Notes: generated by a model not told the origin, from the sequence alone. A stretch of DNA of 64,000 nt from GCA-002701455 sp964342575 (GCA_964342575.1 CAYFGZ010000002.1:24478-88477); one strand, 5' to 3'. Shown: positions 1 to 9,355, counted from the stretch's first letter. Numbers and translations: made by a program.

Positions 1-378
1 TAACGCTATCAAAAACAGGTCTTCCTTTTGCTGAAATAGAATACGATTATTGAGTTTTTCTCCACCTAATTGCCGATACAAGTCGTATAGAATCAGGCAT
101 GTTTCAACCCATTCCCTATCGGCCTGATTATAAGGTTCTCCATTGGTCGAGCCTGCTTCGTCTCGCACAGGATCATAAAACATCTCTATCCCGGTGCCAG
201 ATTTTGTTTTTAACTTATTAATATTGTTTTCTAAGGCGGTTGATTTTTGTAGAATTCTAACTTCAGACAAGGAATCTAGGGCCAGAGGTTCGCTGGAATT
301 TAATACGACGAACGTTGTTGAGAATAATAATCCAAGAGTCACGTATATTGCTCTCCACATGTTGTCGTATTTTCTCAT
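1..378 (-). CDS. Unknown protein at the end of the type II secretion operon (partial, C-terminus off window)
   Basis: An open frame of 126 codons runs off the left edge with no stop. Its ATG (376-378) overlaps the gspD stop in an ATGA arrangement, so it is very probably translated with the secretion operon. The first 30 or so residues (MRKYDNMWRAIYVTLGLLF and on) form a hydrophobic segment after a short positive start, which looks like a signal anchor or signal peptide. The rest is soluble and polar (QADREWVETCLILYDLYRQL). I do not recognise the family. Position suggests an accessory or exported partner of the secretion system, but this is inference only. Confidence 0.7.
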   Translation of the reverse strand, partial: MRKYDNMWRAIYVTLGLLFSTTFVVLNSSEPLALDSLSEVRILQKSTALENNINKLKTKSGTGIEMFYDPVRDEAGSTNGEPYNQADREWVETCLILYDLYRQLGGEKLNNRILFQQKEDLFLIAL

Positions 379-2408
379 TGAAGTTTACCTGTGGCATTGG
401 AATTTATTAAGCTTTGATATTTTTTGAGAATATTGCTGGTAGCGTTCTCTACTTCAGCTTTCCCTCTCATAACTTTTGGCGTGATTAAAACTACAAGTTC
501 AGTTCGCTGAGTAGTGTCACCAGTAGCCCCAAATAGGGAGCCAATTCCAGGAATCTGATGGAGAAACGGGAGGCCGGTTTCTGCACCACTATTTATTTCC
601 CTAATAAGTCCAGCCAATAGCACTGTTGTACCACTTGGAAGACTAGCAGTACTAACTACTTGCCTTTGTTGAATGGTGGGAGAATCTATATTTGAGCTAT
701 TTGTTCGAACCACGTCGCTCACTTCTTGCGATATTTTAAGAGTTACGATACCGCTCGCTTTCACGCTAGGCGTGACATCTAATGTCACGCCAGTGTTTCT
801 GTATTCTATCTCATTGGTGATTCTGTTATCTTCGGATGTGTTCGCAGAGGAGGATCTCCGGATAATAGGTACTTGGTCCCCGACGTGGAGACGGGCAGTG
901 CCGCCATCCATTACCAATAATTGCGGGGAAGAGACGACTCTTACGTTAGTCAATTCGGACAAGGCGTCGATAACTATCTTAGTATTATTAGCTCCACCTA
1001 TTATTGCCCCAAACCCAGGGAGAATAGGAGTTACAGTGGCCGCGTTATCCTGTGTGAACAGGGATTGAAACTCTCCAGCCTCTATCAAATATTTCAGGCC
1101 ATATCGCAGATTATTTTGAAGCGATACTTCGAGCACTGTTCCTTCGATTAGAACTTGCAGTGGTGCGATATCTAGCTTGGCTAGAACTTCTGAAATCAAG
1201 TCGTATTCGCGTCCCGTCGCCCAAACCAGAATAGAATTACTGCTTGCATCCGAGTTAAAGGAAGGACGTCCATTAATTCTTGTTTTATTAATTTCTGTTT
1301 TTTTGGCTATTTCATCAGAGGTGTTTTGTTGAGAAAGTTGGCGGGAATCACTAAGCTCAGAAAAAGCACCTTTGAGTGTTTTGACTAGATTACCAGCATC
1401 CCCATGCTTTACAAAGTAGACAAAAAGTCGACGTTCATCGGCATCGAGTGTTTTATCTAGACGTTTGATCCACGTTTGAGCACGTCTTATATATCTATTG
1501 TTTGGGGCTATCACTAGTAGTGCATTTAGGCGTTTGATAGGGGTGAGACGAATGACCGAATCTCCGTTTGATTGAAAAACTTGTCTCAGCTCGCCTATAA
1601 TTGTATCGGGTTTTGAATGGACTAGTCCAAAAATTGCTACGTGCTGCTGGGCCATATGGTCTACATCAAGAATCGTTAGGGCCATCTTGACCGCTTCTCT
1701 ATCTTTTTGCGAACCATTTATGAATATTATATCTTTTGCCCCATCGACAGGTATTACAGCGCCTTCTGCAACTATTGGAGACAGCAGTTTTACCATTTGT
1801 AATGAAGAGACATGCTTGAGTGAAGCTATTTCTATCCCGTGGCCTGGTCGGTCCGAATTTGCGAAGAGGCCTGTACTGAATTTTGTAGCTCCCGCGGAGG
1901 GAAGAATTTTCACTATCCCATCTTGCTGAACTGACTTTAGGCCATTTAGCTCTAATAGCGACTCAAGCATTGCTAACATTTGCTTCCGAGTCAGGGGCTT
2001 TACGGTTTTCAATGTCACCTGACCCTTGATGTTGGACGTAAGAACGTAATTTAGTCTGAGTAGATCACCAAGAATTATTTTAAGAGCTTCTCGTAACCCA
2101 ACCTGATCAAGTTCAAGGGACAATCGACCGGCAACTGGGCTGCTGACGTTCCTGTTGGGATCAGTTGGCTTCATGCTCTTTGAAATGGGCGGGTATATCC
2201 TGTCGATAGGTTCCCCCATTTGGGGTCGTTCCAAACTGGGATTAGTTGCGGTCGGTAAATTGGGCGCGGGGTTTACTGTTAGGGGAGGGTGATTATTTTG
2301 ATTTAATATCTTGGTCTTTGTGAACTTATCGAATTGAGTTTCGATCGTCTTGCAGGAAGAAATCACGCTGGCCATGGCAATTAAGAAAATAACTATTTTT
2401 ATATTCAT
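375..2408 (-). CDS. gspD: Type II secretion system secretin GspD (outer-membrane lipoprotein)
   Basis: Forms the outer-membrane gated channel through which folded exoproteins leave the periplasm. The 677-residue product starts with a lipoprotein signal ending in ISSC (Cys19). It then has a proline-rich linker, N-domain repeats (for example VKLLSPIVAEGAVIPVDGAKD), and a C-terminal secretin domain carrying VRVVSSPQLLVMDGGTA, VGDQVPI and the closing GTTVLLAGLI and PFLHQIPGIGSLFG motifs. The length fits the family. The lipobox suggests it may reach the outer membrane as its own lipoprotein rather than needing a separate pilotin. The start overlaps the end of the GspC-like gene by 4 bases. All the visible partners of a type II system lie directly upstream. 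Confidence 0.95.
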   Translation of the reverse strand: MNIKIVIFLIAMASVISSCKTIETQFDKFTKTKILNQNNHPPLTVNPAPNLPTATNPSLERPQMGEPIDRIYPPISKSMKPTDPNRNVSSPVAGRLSLELDQVGLREALKIILGDLLRLNYVLTSNIKGQVTLKTVKPLTRKQMLAMLESLLELNGLKSVQQDGIVKILPSAGATKFSTGLFANSDRPGHGIEIASLKHVSSLQMVKLLSPIVAEGAVIPVDGAKDIIFINGSQKDREAVKMALTILDVDHMAQQHVAIFGLVHSKPDTIIGELRQVFQSNGDSVIRLTPIKRLNALLVIAPNNRYIRRAQTWIKRLDKTLDADERRLFVYFVKHGDAGNLVKTLKGAFSELSDSRQLSQQNTSDEIAKKTEINKTRINGRPSFNSDASSNSILVWATGREYDLISEVLAKLDIAPLQVLIEGTVLEVSLQNNLRYGLKYLIEAGEFQSLFTQDNAATVTPILPGFGAIIGGANNTKIVIDALSELTNVRVVSSPQLLVMDGGTARLHVGDQVPIIRRSSSANTSEDNRITNEIEYRNTGVTLDVTPSVKASGIVTLKISQEVSDVVRTNSSNIDSPTIQQRQVVSTASLPSGTTVLLAGLIREINSGAETGLPFLHQIPGIGSLFGATGDTTQRTELVVLITPKVMRGKAEVENATSNILKKYQSLINSNATGKLQ

Positions 2409-2917
2409 TCTTTATCTCTAATTGATGGAAGCCAGTGTGTTTTTCGTTCGGGTCTTGTTGTTTCATAGCGGGGCTTGTCTAAAAGGTTAATTCGCCTTTC
2501 TCCATTAGACAAGATTACTGCATTATCTTCAATTGTTTCCAACGTCCAACCGTCTATTATCTCGCCTTGGTACAGTTGACTTATCCTCCCTTGATGTTCC
2601 AGAAGAAGCATCTTTCGGGATCCATCTTTAATAAGTCCTCTATATTTATATGCGTATATACGATTGGTATTAGTTTTGTTTTGCGAGTCGCTAGATGGTT
2701 TTCGTAAAGGTCTGCGGCTCGGATTGAAGAGAGGCCGTTGTAGAATATTTGTATATGATGTTAATTGAGGTTTCAGCCACTCAAAATTTACTTGTGTAAT
2801 CACTGGTTTGTTAGTGTTTTTAACAGACCTTGTATGTCTGATATTCCACCAAGGCCAACTTATTAATGCGATTAATACTAGAATGAATATACTAAGCGCG
2901 GCTCTTGATTTAATCAT
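2405..2917 (-). CDS. gspC: Type II secretion inner-membrane protein GspC-like (no PDZ domain)
   Basis: Single-pass inner-membrane protein that would link the inner-membrane platform to GspD. One membrane segment lies at about residues 8-26. After it comes the typical ILQRPLFNPSRRP homology-region start, then a small beta-rich HR domain (YKYRGLIKDG, MLLLEHQGRI, GWTLETIEDNAVILSNG). At 170 residues it stops after the HR domain, so the C-terminal PDZ or coiled-coil of classical GspC is absent, as in many short alphaproteobacterial versions. It overlaps gspD and the GspM-like gene by 4 bases on either side. The name rests on the HR motif and operon position; a PilP-like label would be equally defensible. 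Confidence 0.8.
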   Translation of the reverse strand: MIKSRAALSIFILVLIALISWPWWNIRHTRSVKNTNKPVITQVNFEWLKPQLTSYTNILQRPLFNPSRRPLRKPSSDSQNKTNTNRIYAYKYRGLIKDGSRKMLLLEHQGRISQLYQGEIIDGWTLETIEDNAVILSNGERRINLLDKPRYETTRPERKTHWLPSIRDKE

Positions 2918-3471
2918 TGGACAGCGTCCATCAGCACTGAGAGGCCGAGACCAATATGGAGTTTAGTAATTCTATTTGTTGCACCAACTGGAATGAGATC
3001 AATGTCGTCGACCCGAATAGCCAGCGCATTTTTTCTTAATTCTAGAAGAAAGTTATGTAACTCAGTTAATGAAGAAAAACCATCAATCTTGATAGACAAA
3101 AGATCATATTGGCCCTTGGGCTTGGGGTTCAGAGTTTGAATCCGAGTGAGGGATACGTTTGTTGTCTCGGCCATTCGTCGAGTGATAGACTGGAACCTGG
3201 CTATTGCCGTAGACAAATCAGCCCTGATAATATGCTTGGTTTTTGCCTTATCGATTTCTGCGACTTTAAGTATTCTGGAAATTTTCTCAGATCGAGCTAA
3301 TAACGATTTTTGTTTTGCCACATGTTTTTCAAGATCAGACAACTCTCGAATTTGGCGTTCCCTAGTAGTTTGGAGAGGCGGATAGACAATCAAGCAAATA
3401 ATAGCCGCTAGCGCCAGCAGATATCCCCACGCTAATAAAGGGCTCATTGGTTTATTTGTTAAGTTGGCCAT
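2914..3471 (-). CDS. gspM: Type II secretion inner-membrane protein GspM-like (PilO-like)
   Basis: Inner-membrane assembly-platform protein thought to pair with GspL. The 185 residues comprise a transmembrane helix at about 13-30, a coiled-coil stretch (about 32-70, rich in E, K and L), and a ferredoxin-like periplasmic domain (LLSIKIDGFSSLTELHNFLL, then IRVDDIDLIP). This layout is that of the T2SSM_b/PilO type. Its ATG shares one base with the gspL stop (TAATG). Sequence identity to classical GspM is low, so the call rests on topology and gene order. Confidence 0.75.
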   Translation of the reverse strand: MANLTNKPMSPLLAWGYLLALAAIICLIVYPPLQTTRERQIRELSDLEKHVAKQKSLLARSEKISRILKVAEIDKAKTKHIIRADLSTAIARFQSITRRMAETTNVSLTRIQTLNPKPKGQYDLLSIKIDGFSSLTELHNFLLELRKNALAIRVDDIDLIPVGATNRITKLHIGLGLSVLMDAVQ

Positions 3472-4493
3472 TACGGTGACAGTTTTACTCCGATGTGGAA
3501 GCGTTCAAGTTGGTTGCTTGGTTCTTTGATAATAGAAGATTTGAAGAATGGATCTTTAAGTAATTTGACCTTATTCAGTGCGTTTAGCACGTCGGACGCG
3601 TCAGTGGCGAAGCCCTGAAGGATCAGTTCGGTATCTTTAACGGAATATTGTTTAAGCCATGCTGTATCGGGAAGAATGGTCGTTACGCTATCTAATAACA
3701 ATAAGATATCCGGTGATGTTTTTATAAAATTTGTTATCGTCTCGGCTTCGTTTCTGATCTGATCTAGGCGTTTCCTCTTAGATTGAATTATTTCAATCTG
3801 GGGACGAAACTGTTCCATAGTCTCGTTAAGTTTTCTGATAGACCATTCGCGTTGGACAAATGGAGAAGCTATTGCGCTGCAACCAAGAAATAAAATTAAG
3901 ATCAATATTGCGTATTGAAACCTGCGGCTTGAGTTAGGGAGATTATCGCCTATTAAAAAATTGCCAACAAAGTGTCCGGAATTCAACGTGGGTTCAATCA
4001 CGGCTTTTTCAGGAAGGGCGCCTGCCTCCGTTGCAGTCTCTAGTAACGCGTCAAATTTAATTGAAGGAACGACGTGGATTTTTATGTTTAGTTGACCTGC
4101 TTCAGTCGACGCAATTTCGTAAGTAGCTTTTACCTCAGAAAACTTAAAAGGCGTCAATCTCTCGATCTCACTTTCCAGGAGTTGATCGATAGAGCGCTGC
4201 GCGGACTTTGGTACGGATAGTGATAACGTCATACTGTCTTCTTTTGGAATTAAAAGAAGTTGGGGGCCTCGAAATTGCTTTCTAACATTATTTTCTTGTT
4301 TTGAAGTTAATTGGCTAGAGGTGACGATTTGACGGCCTCTGTATTGAAAGACTTCTATTTTGCTGTCGGTGACCGCGATAATAGAAAATTCTTCCCCCAA
4401 CCCCAACGCTGCTGAAAGATTGGCAGGGAAGCTTGCGGCTATACCGTCTGCCCAGGATCTTAAATATGAAATCAGGCTATCCACTTTTCCCAC
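3471..4493 (-). CDS. gspL: Type II secretion protein GspL (PilM/PilN-like fusion)
   Basis: Bridges the GspE ATPase in the cytoplasm to the periplasmic platform. The N-terminal two thirds look like the cytoplasmic actin-like region of GspL (ILLLESEIERLTPFK-type stretch written here as LLESEIERLTPF). A membrane helix follows at about 190-212. The periplasmic part is PilN-like, with a coiled coil and then a small alpha/beta domain (TTILPDTAWLKQYSV, LILQGFATDASDVLNAL). The product is 340 residues, slightly short for the family. The start is a GTG 32 bases after gspK; a second in-frame GTG lies three codons in, so the exact start is uncertain. Confidence 0.85.
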   Translation of the reverse strand: MGKVDSLISYLRSWADGIAASFPANLSAALGLGEEFSIIAVTDSKIEVFQYRGRQIVTSSQLTSKQENNVRKQFRGPQLLLIPKEDSMTLSLSVPKSAQRSIDQLLESEIERLTPFKFSEVKATYEIASTEAGQLNIKIHVVPSIKFDALLETATEAGALPEKAVIEPTLNSGHFVGNFLIGDNLPNSSRRFQYAILILILFLGCSAIASPFVQREWSIRKLNETMEQFRPQIEIIQSKRKRLDQIRNEAETITNFIKTSPDILLLLDSVTTILPDTAWLKQYSVKDTELILQGFATDASDVLNALNKVKLLKDPFFKSSIIKEPSNQLERFHIGVKLSP

Positions 4494-4525
4494 ACAAATT
4501 TATAGTAGTACGTTACAAATATAAC

Positions 4526-5269
4526 CTAGTCTAATGCGTTTAAGCTAGATTGGTCAGACAATCTCCAATCTAAAATTTTAGGAAAATCATCTGCAGCCTC
4601 AGCAATTTCAATATAAGCTGTGGCAGATAGATAGGTGCCTGGGCCAAGCGCATTGGATGCTGATATTTGAAAGACTCGCCCCGGCGCTTCGAAATGGTGC
4701 TCTGTTGAAAGAGATTTTAGTGCTTTTCTCATTAGTGTAGAAGCGAATTTGTTTTCAATGCCATGAGACCGGCAATAAATTGTTGTCTCGGCAATTAAAT
4801 TGTTCATGTTTCGGGTGGTTAAACCTGGTATCGCTCTAAGCTGATTTACATGTTGAAAGCCATCAGTAGATTCACGGATTTCCTGGATTAATTTTAAAAA
4901 CAAATCTGGCTTTGGGACTTTTAGTTCTTGCAGTAACGATTGCAATATCCCTAGGTCACCTTCATTAAGGTCCCATTTAGTGCAGGCGTCAACAATCCGG
5001 ACTTCAATAGGAGTCCCAGAAATAGTTACGGTGAATGTACCGGTATTTTCTCTATTGTGATTATCCGATCCATCAACATATAGGATTGGAATTGCCGCAT
5101 GAATAGCTCCTTCAATTATGGCTGAGTTTTGGGCCCTCTTTACCACATAACCGCTAGTTAGAAAGCCTTTATAAATCAGACTTATTATGAAGAGGGAAAT
5201 TCCTGAGACTATAATCAGGGCCAGCAGAGCCAATAACATCGCCGTACCGCGATCGCTTTGTTTATGCAT
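4526..5269 (-). CDS. gspK: Type II secretion minor pseudopilin GspK
   Basis: Minor pseudopilin expected at the pseudopilus tip with GspI and GspJ. The product (247 residues) begins with a short basic leader and a hydrophobic helix (RGTAMLLALLALIIVSGISLF). It lacks the usual Glu5, as is normal for GspK. The region WDLNEGDLGILQSLLQEL and the later helix-hairpin-helix-like section (HVNQLRAIPGLTTRNMNNL) are typical of the GspK globular insert. The start codon shares one base with the gspJ stop (TAATG). Confidence 0.9.
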   Translation of the reverse strand: MHKQSDRGTAMLLALLALIIVSGISLFIISLIYKGFLTSGYVVKRAQNSAIIEGAIHAAIPILYVDGSDNHNRENTGTFTVTISGTPIEVRIVDACTKWDLNEGDLGILQSLLQELKVPKPDLFLKLIQEIRESTDGFQHVNQLRAIPGLTTRNMNNLIAETTIYCRSHGIENKFASTLMRKALKSLSTEHHFEAPGRVFQISASNALGPGTYLSATAYIEIAEAADDFPKILDWRLSDQSSLNALD

Positions 5270-5805
5270 TATAAGCTCGCATTTATTTTTATGGTTATGG
5301 GATAGCGTTTATTAGATGAAAACCGGACTAATTGAGGAAGTCTATCTTTAACTTTCCAACTTCTATGCCATTTAGGAGCAGCTTTGGATGAAAGTTTTCC
5401 AAAATAGGAGAATTGATAATCAAGCATTGGAAACTTCAGCTCGCGTGTATCAAAAACCCCCTTGTCGAACACCAGAAATTCTTTGTTCCAGTGGTAAATT
5501 TTTCTTTTCTCAGGTCCTCGTTTTCCCGGAAATAAATATTTTATGGTCTTTGCTGAACCAGTAAAGAATATTTTTGATCGTTTGGTTTGGTCGAATTTTA
5601 TGGCGAGTGCAGCTGACAAATTATCACGGAGTAATTTCTCGAAAGTAACGTTTTCCCGAATAACTGTCAATTTGGCAGAAATTTTCTGCGACCCCTGTAA
5701 TGTTAAAGTGATGCTGGGGAAAAGTAATATGGCCACCAATGCCAGAATTGTAAGTGAGACCAATAGTTCTAACAAAGTGAAACCATATTCACAATGTGAT
5801 TTCAT
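5269..5805 (-). CDS. gspJ: Type II secretion minor pseudopilin GspJ-like
   Basis: Class III prepilin signal and N-terminal helix are clear: a basic leader ending in G, then FTLLELLVSLTILALVAILL, with the conserved Glu at mature position 5. A prepilin peptidase should cleave before the Phe. The globular part is divergent, and the GspJ name comes from its place between gspI and gspK. It is 178 residues long. The ATG overlaps the gspI stop by 4 bases, and the gene overlaps gspK by one base. Confidence 0.82.
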   Translation of the reverse strand: MKSHCEYGFTLLELLVSLTILALVAILLFPSITLTLQGSQKISAKLTVIRENVTFEKLLRDNLSAALAIKFDQTKRSKIFFTGSAKTIKYLFPGKRGPEKRKIYHWNKEFLVFDKGVFDTRELKFPMLDYQFSYFGKLSSKAAPKWHRSWKVKDRLPQLVRFSSNKRYPITIKINASL

Positions 5806-6191
5806 ATACCTGTCCTTGTTGGTTTACTGCGGACACTTGAAAAATCGTAGACCTTGTTATCCATTGTGATTTTAATTCTTATATTGAAAGACGTCAGAGG
5901 CGGTTCTACGTTTGATCGCATTTTTTCAAGTTTAGGTCTTTCAGCTATCTCTAACTCCCAATGACCTAGTGAGTTAATAATTCCCGTTGTTCTTCCGGGT
6001 AAAATAGGAATCTCGATCCCTACTTTCGACAATAGGGACCTTCCCGCGCTTGCTGCCAGGGCCGCCTGTTCGGCTTTCTTCGATTTAGCCAAGCCATCGC
6101 CAGCGATTTGAAAAAGTGTCAATAACAGCATCGCTATCAACGATAGTGCAACTAAACTTTCAAGAAGCGTGAACCCTTCTTCAGCTTTCAT
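5802..6191 (-). CDS. gspI: Type II secretion minor pseudopilin GspI
   Basis: A short (129-residue) pseudopilin with leader MKAEEG followed by FTLLESLVALSLIAMLLLTL, with Glu at mature position 5. The tail (GHWELEIAERPKLE and following) resembles the small GspI domain. It should form the tip complex with GspJ and GspK. It overlaps both neighbours by 4 bases in ATGA form. No separate gspH is visible between gspG and gspI. Confidence 0.85.
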   Translation of the reverse strand: MKAEEGFTLLESLVALSLIAMLLLTLFQIAGDGLAKSKKAEQAALAASAGRSLLSKVGIEIPILPGRTTGIINSLGHWELEIAERPKLEKMRSNVEPPLTSFNIRIKITMDNKVYDFSSVRSKPTRTGI

Positions 6192-6637
6192 GGTGTTAAA
6201 ATGTCGGTATTTTCGCCGGAGCCGCCTCTTTTCTTGTCAGCTCCAAGACTTTTTAGTTCGTACGGTTTATTATCTTGTCCCGGCTGACGGTATAAATAAG
6301 GCTGTTCCCAAGGGTCAATAGGAATAGTGTTGGATTTTAGATATGGACCACTCCAACTTTCCATACCAGTTGGTTTTCTGATAAGCACATTTAGCCCCTC
6401 TTTTTCGCTTGGATAGCGTCCTACATCAAGGTTAAATAAATCCAGAGCCGATCCTATGTTTTCCATCTGAATGCGAGCTATATCGCTTTTAGCATTTCCC
6501 AACATTTTCATTACTTGAGGCCCCACAATAGCGGTTAACAATCCAAGAATAACCAGAACAACTAGTAGCTCCAGTAATGTGAACCCAGCGTCGTATTTGT
6601 TATTTGAGCCTATTTGTTTTGATTTATTGACCTGCAT
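6188..6637 (-). CDS. gspG: Type II secretion major pseudopilin GspG
   Basis: Main subunit of the pseudopilus. The prepilin motif G-FTLLELLVVLVILGLLTAI is followed by the classic GspG body: DLFNLDVGRYPSEKEGL, then WSGPYLKS, DPWEQPYLYRQPG and the C-terminal calcium-site region ELKSLGADKKRGG...GENTDI. I chose the ATG at 6637 (149 residues) rather than an upstream in-frame start at 6670. The downstream ATG is preceded by AAAAGAG at good spacing, whereas the upstream start would overlap gspF by 23 bases. Confidence 0.95.
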   Translation of the reverse strand: MQVNKSKQIGSNNKYDAGFTLLELLVVLVILGLLTAIVGPQVMKMLGNAKSDIARIQMENIGSALDLFNLDVGRYPSEKEGLNVLIRKPTGMESWSGPYLKSNTIPIDPWEQPYLYRQPGQDNKPYELKSLGADKKRGGSGENTDILTP

Positions 6638-6647
6638 AATTCTCTTT

Positions 6648-7682
6648 TCATAAAAATATTGTATTGACACTCATTGTAATAGATATCAAAGACAAGACTA
6701 TTAAAGCTACTAAGCCCCCCAACAATAAAATGGTGAGGGGTTCTATGATTGTGGTGAACAAATTTAACTTAGCCCGACTTTCCAGTGCTAGGAAATCAGC
6801 CACTTTTTCCAGCATAATTCCAAGTTGGCCTGTTTCTTCCCCAGTGCGTAGTAACTGAATAGCGGCATCTGGAAATTGACCAGACTCGGCCATTAGAACA
6901 GTCAAATTCCTACCTTGCCGTATCTGTTGAGCTATGGCTCTTCCGCCCTGTCTCATTTGATTAAGAGAATGGAGGTTCGCGCCTATAACTAGAGCTGTCT
7001 GTATATGAACTCCGCGTTGTAATAGGAGTGCCAAGCCTCTAGCCCATTTTTCCACCTCTATGATTCTTATCAAATCGCCCAGCCAGGGAGTAGCAATAAA
7101 AAAGTTTTGCAGCCAATTTTTCCCTGCTTTAGTCAGGGAAATACCCACAAGACCAACGATGAACAAGGCTATGAAAATTCCATATTCCATCACGACTCGG
7201 GAAAGAAAAAATACCAACTCACTCGTACTAGAAACCTCTGCCGTTTGACCCATAACCATAGTTTGAAATTTTGGAACCACTATTACTAGAAGGAGAATAA
7301 CAGCGATAATCGCGGAAATCGATAGTATGGCAGGATAAGTTAAGGCTGTTCGCAATTGGTTAGCTAGATCAGCTCTTCTCTTATGATAGTTATGAAGTTG
7401 TCTGAACCCTTCTGAGAGGTCACCGGTCTCCCAGCAAGATTGTATTACCGTTGTATCAAATTTATCGAATAAGGTCTTTTCGTCCTCCATTATTAACGGT
7501 AATGGTTGCCCTTCTTCAAGTTGGGCCGCCATTCTTTGGGCGACATGGGAACAATACCCGATGCTCAGATCCCGGCCAATAGTTCGAAAAGTTTTGTCGG
7601 CCGTAATGCCAGCACTAAGCAGGATGCTGGCTTGCTCCAAAAATAATATCAATTTTCCGCGTTTATTTATTAGCATCGTCAT
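6648..7682 (-). CDS. gspF: Type II secretion inner-membrane platform protein GspF
   Basis: Polytopic platform protein that GspE is thought to drive. The 344 residues contain the two repeated T2SSF helical domains (first around QASILLSAGI...DTTVIQSCWETGDLSEGF, second around EVEKWARGLALLLQRGVH...AAIQLLRTGEETGQL). Three membrane helices lie near residues 120-142, 165-187 and at the C-terminus. The paired ETG motifs are typical. It starts 27 bases after gspE. M3 is an alternative start two codons in. Confidence 0.93.
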   Translation of the reverse strand: MTMLINKRGKLILFLEQASILLSAGITADKTFRTIGRDLSIGYCSHVAQRMAAQLEEGQPLPLIMEDEKTLFDKFDTTVIQSCWETGDLSEGFRQLHNYHKRRADLANQLRTALTYPAILSISAIIAVILLLVIVVPKFQTMVMGQTAEVSSTSELVFFLSRVVMEYGIFIALFIVGLVGISLTKAGKNWLQNFFIATPWLGDLIRIIEVEKWARGLALLLQRGVHIQTALVIGANLHSLNQMRQGGRAIAQQIRQGRNLTVLMAESGQFPDAAIQLLRTGEETGQLGIMLEKVADFLALESRAKLNLFTTIIEPLTILLLGGLVALIVLSLISITMSVNTIFL

Positions 7683-7709
7683 CAGTATATTTTTCCGTTA
7701 TCTCCGGGC

Positions 7710-9329
7710 TCATTCGGTCCCAATAAACTCTTCTATGCTAGTTTGATGCGATAAGACATAGCTAACACCGTTGTTATATTCCAGGCTATTGCTGTCCGGA
7801 AGGGGGTACACGTTTTCCAGATTACCTTGCTGGAGCAGGCACTCGCGGATAGCGTCATTGATGTTTAAAATTTCCATTAGAGCAAACCTACCTTTATAAC
7901 CTGTCTGATAGCAATTGCTGCAGCCACATGGTCTTGCTATGTAGGTGCCTGACTTTAGGGCTATTGCTTTTTCTTCAGAGGGTGTCGCTAACTCTATCTG
8001 TTTGCAATTATCGCATAGCCTGCGCACTAGGCGTTGACCTATAACTCCTCGCACAGAAGCCGCTATCAAAAATGGTTCAATACCCATATCTATTAATCTT
8101 GATATGGCACCTGTGGCGGTATTCGTATGCAAAGACGATAGGACCAAATGTCCAGTCAGAGCCGATTGAATGGCAAGACGAGCGGTTTCTGCGTCGCGAA
8201 TTTCCCCTACCATTATGATGTCTGGGTCCTGCCGCAGTACAGATCTTAGTAAATTAGAAAATTGTAAACCGATAGCCGAATTTATTGGTATTTGGTTGAT
8301 TCCCGGAAGTCGATATTCTACGGGGTCTTCGAGTGTTATAATTTTCTTAGCCGTTTGGTTAAGTTCATTCAATATAGCATAGAGAGTGGTTGTCTTACCG
8401 CTTCCTGTCGGGCCCGTTGTGAGGATCATTCCACTAGAATTTTGGAGAAGATTTTTTAGAGCGCGTAGATCAGATGAGTTTAGGCCCAAGACGTCAAGAT
8501 TCTTTGGGCTATTTTCAGGGTCGAGTAACCGTAAAACAACGCTTTCTCCATTAATAGTCGGTATAATGGAAACTCGTATGTCGATTGTTCTGCCGGATAC
8601 AAAAATAGTGGCTCTACCGTCTTGTGGAAGCCTATTTTCCGCTATATTAAGATTCGCCAAAATTTTGATTCGACTTATTAGCATATCTGACAAATAGGGC
8701 TGAGGTGGGTTCCCAAGTTCGATTAGTTGTCCATCTATTCTGTAACGAGAACGTAGCCCCTCTGGTGTTGATTCTATGTGCAGATCCGATGCCTTATTGT
8801 TGATGGCAGTATCGAGCAATTCATCAAAAACTTTGACGGCTGGCCCAGTTTCCTCATTTGTCGGGCTGGATTGCTGTTCAATTTCTATGGGGGAAATTTT
8901 ATCGGAATTGGCTGGATACAAACGGTCAAAAGCCCTATCCAGGTCGTTTTTGGAAGCTATTTGTACATTGATCGTCTTATTGATTAGTAGCTGTATCGCT
9001 TTCAGATTACTCTGATCCTGCGGATCGGCCATTGCCACAGTCAATGATTTGTCATCTTCTATAATGGGCAGAATTCTAGCTTGTCGCAGGAATGAAAAAT
9101 TTGCGCCGCCTGCGTAAAGTGGATCTTTTGGAAACATTGAGGTGTCAGCTAAAGGTATGCCTAAGTACTCCGCCATTACTTCTGTCATTGCCGACTCTTC
9201 GACTTCTCCTAATTCCACGAGGGCGATATCCGGACGTTGCTTCTGCCGTACTGACAATTTTTTAATTTTTTCGACATTATCTAGCAGGGCGTGCTGTTGG
9301 AGGATACTAAAGAGTTTTTCTGATTCCAC
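7710..9329 (-). CDS. gspE: Type II secretion ATPase GspE
   Basis: Cytoplasmic hexameric ATPase that powers pseudopilus assembly. The N-terminal T2SSE_N domain is at about 30-135. The ATPase core has Walker A GPTGSGKT (306-313), an Asp box (LEDPVEY), Walker B DPDIIMVGEIRD (368-379) and a His box (SSLHTNTA). A tetra-cysteine zinc motif spans Cys439, Cys442, Cys470 and Cys473. At 539 residues it is of normal length. The start is GTG at 9329, set by an excellent GGAGGT six bases upstream. It is the first gene of the operon. Confidence 0.96.
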   Translation of the reverse strand: MESEKLFSILQQHALLDNVEKIKKLSVRQKQRPDIALVELGEVEESAMTEVMAEYLGIPLADTSMFPKDPLYAGGANFSFLRQARILPIIEDDKSLTVAMADPQDQSNLKAIQLLINKTINVQIASKNDLDRAFDRLYPANSDKISPIEIEQQSSPTNEETGPAVKVFDELLDTAINNKASDLHIESTPEGLRSRYRIDGQLIELGNPPQPYLSDMLISRIKILANLNIAENRLPQDGRATIFVSGRTIDIRVSIIPTINGESVVLRLLDPENSPKNLDVLGLNSSDLRALKNLLQNSSGMILTTGPTGSGKTTTLYAILNELNQTAKKIITLEDPVEYRLPGINQIPINSAIGLQFSNLLRSVLRQDPDIIMVGEIRDAETARLAIQSALTGHLVLSSLHTNTATGAISRLIDMGIEPFLIAASVRGVIGQRLVRRLCDNCKQIELATPSEEKAIALKSGTYIARPCGCSNCYQTGYKGRFALMEILNINDAIRECLLQQGNLENVYPLPDSNSLEYNNGVSYVLSHQTSIEEFIGTE

Positions 9330-9355
9330 CGTTCTACCTCCATTTTTCTACTATA

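Noticed and set aside
673..1151. Plus-strand open frames opposite gspD
   Set aside because: They run antisense through the secretin domain, have no ribosome site and no recognisable family; they are shadows of gspD.
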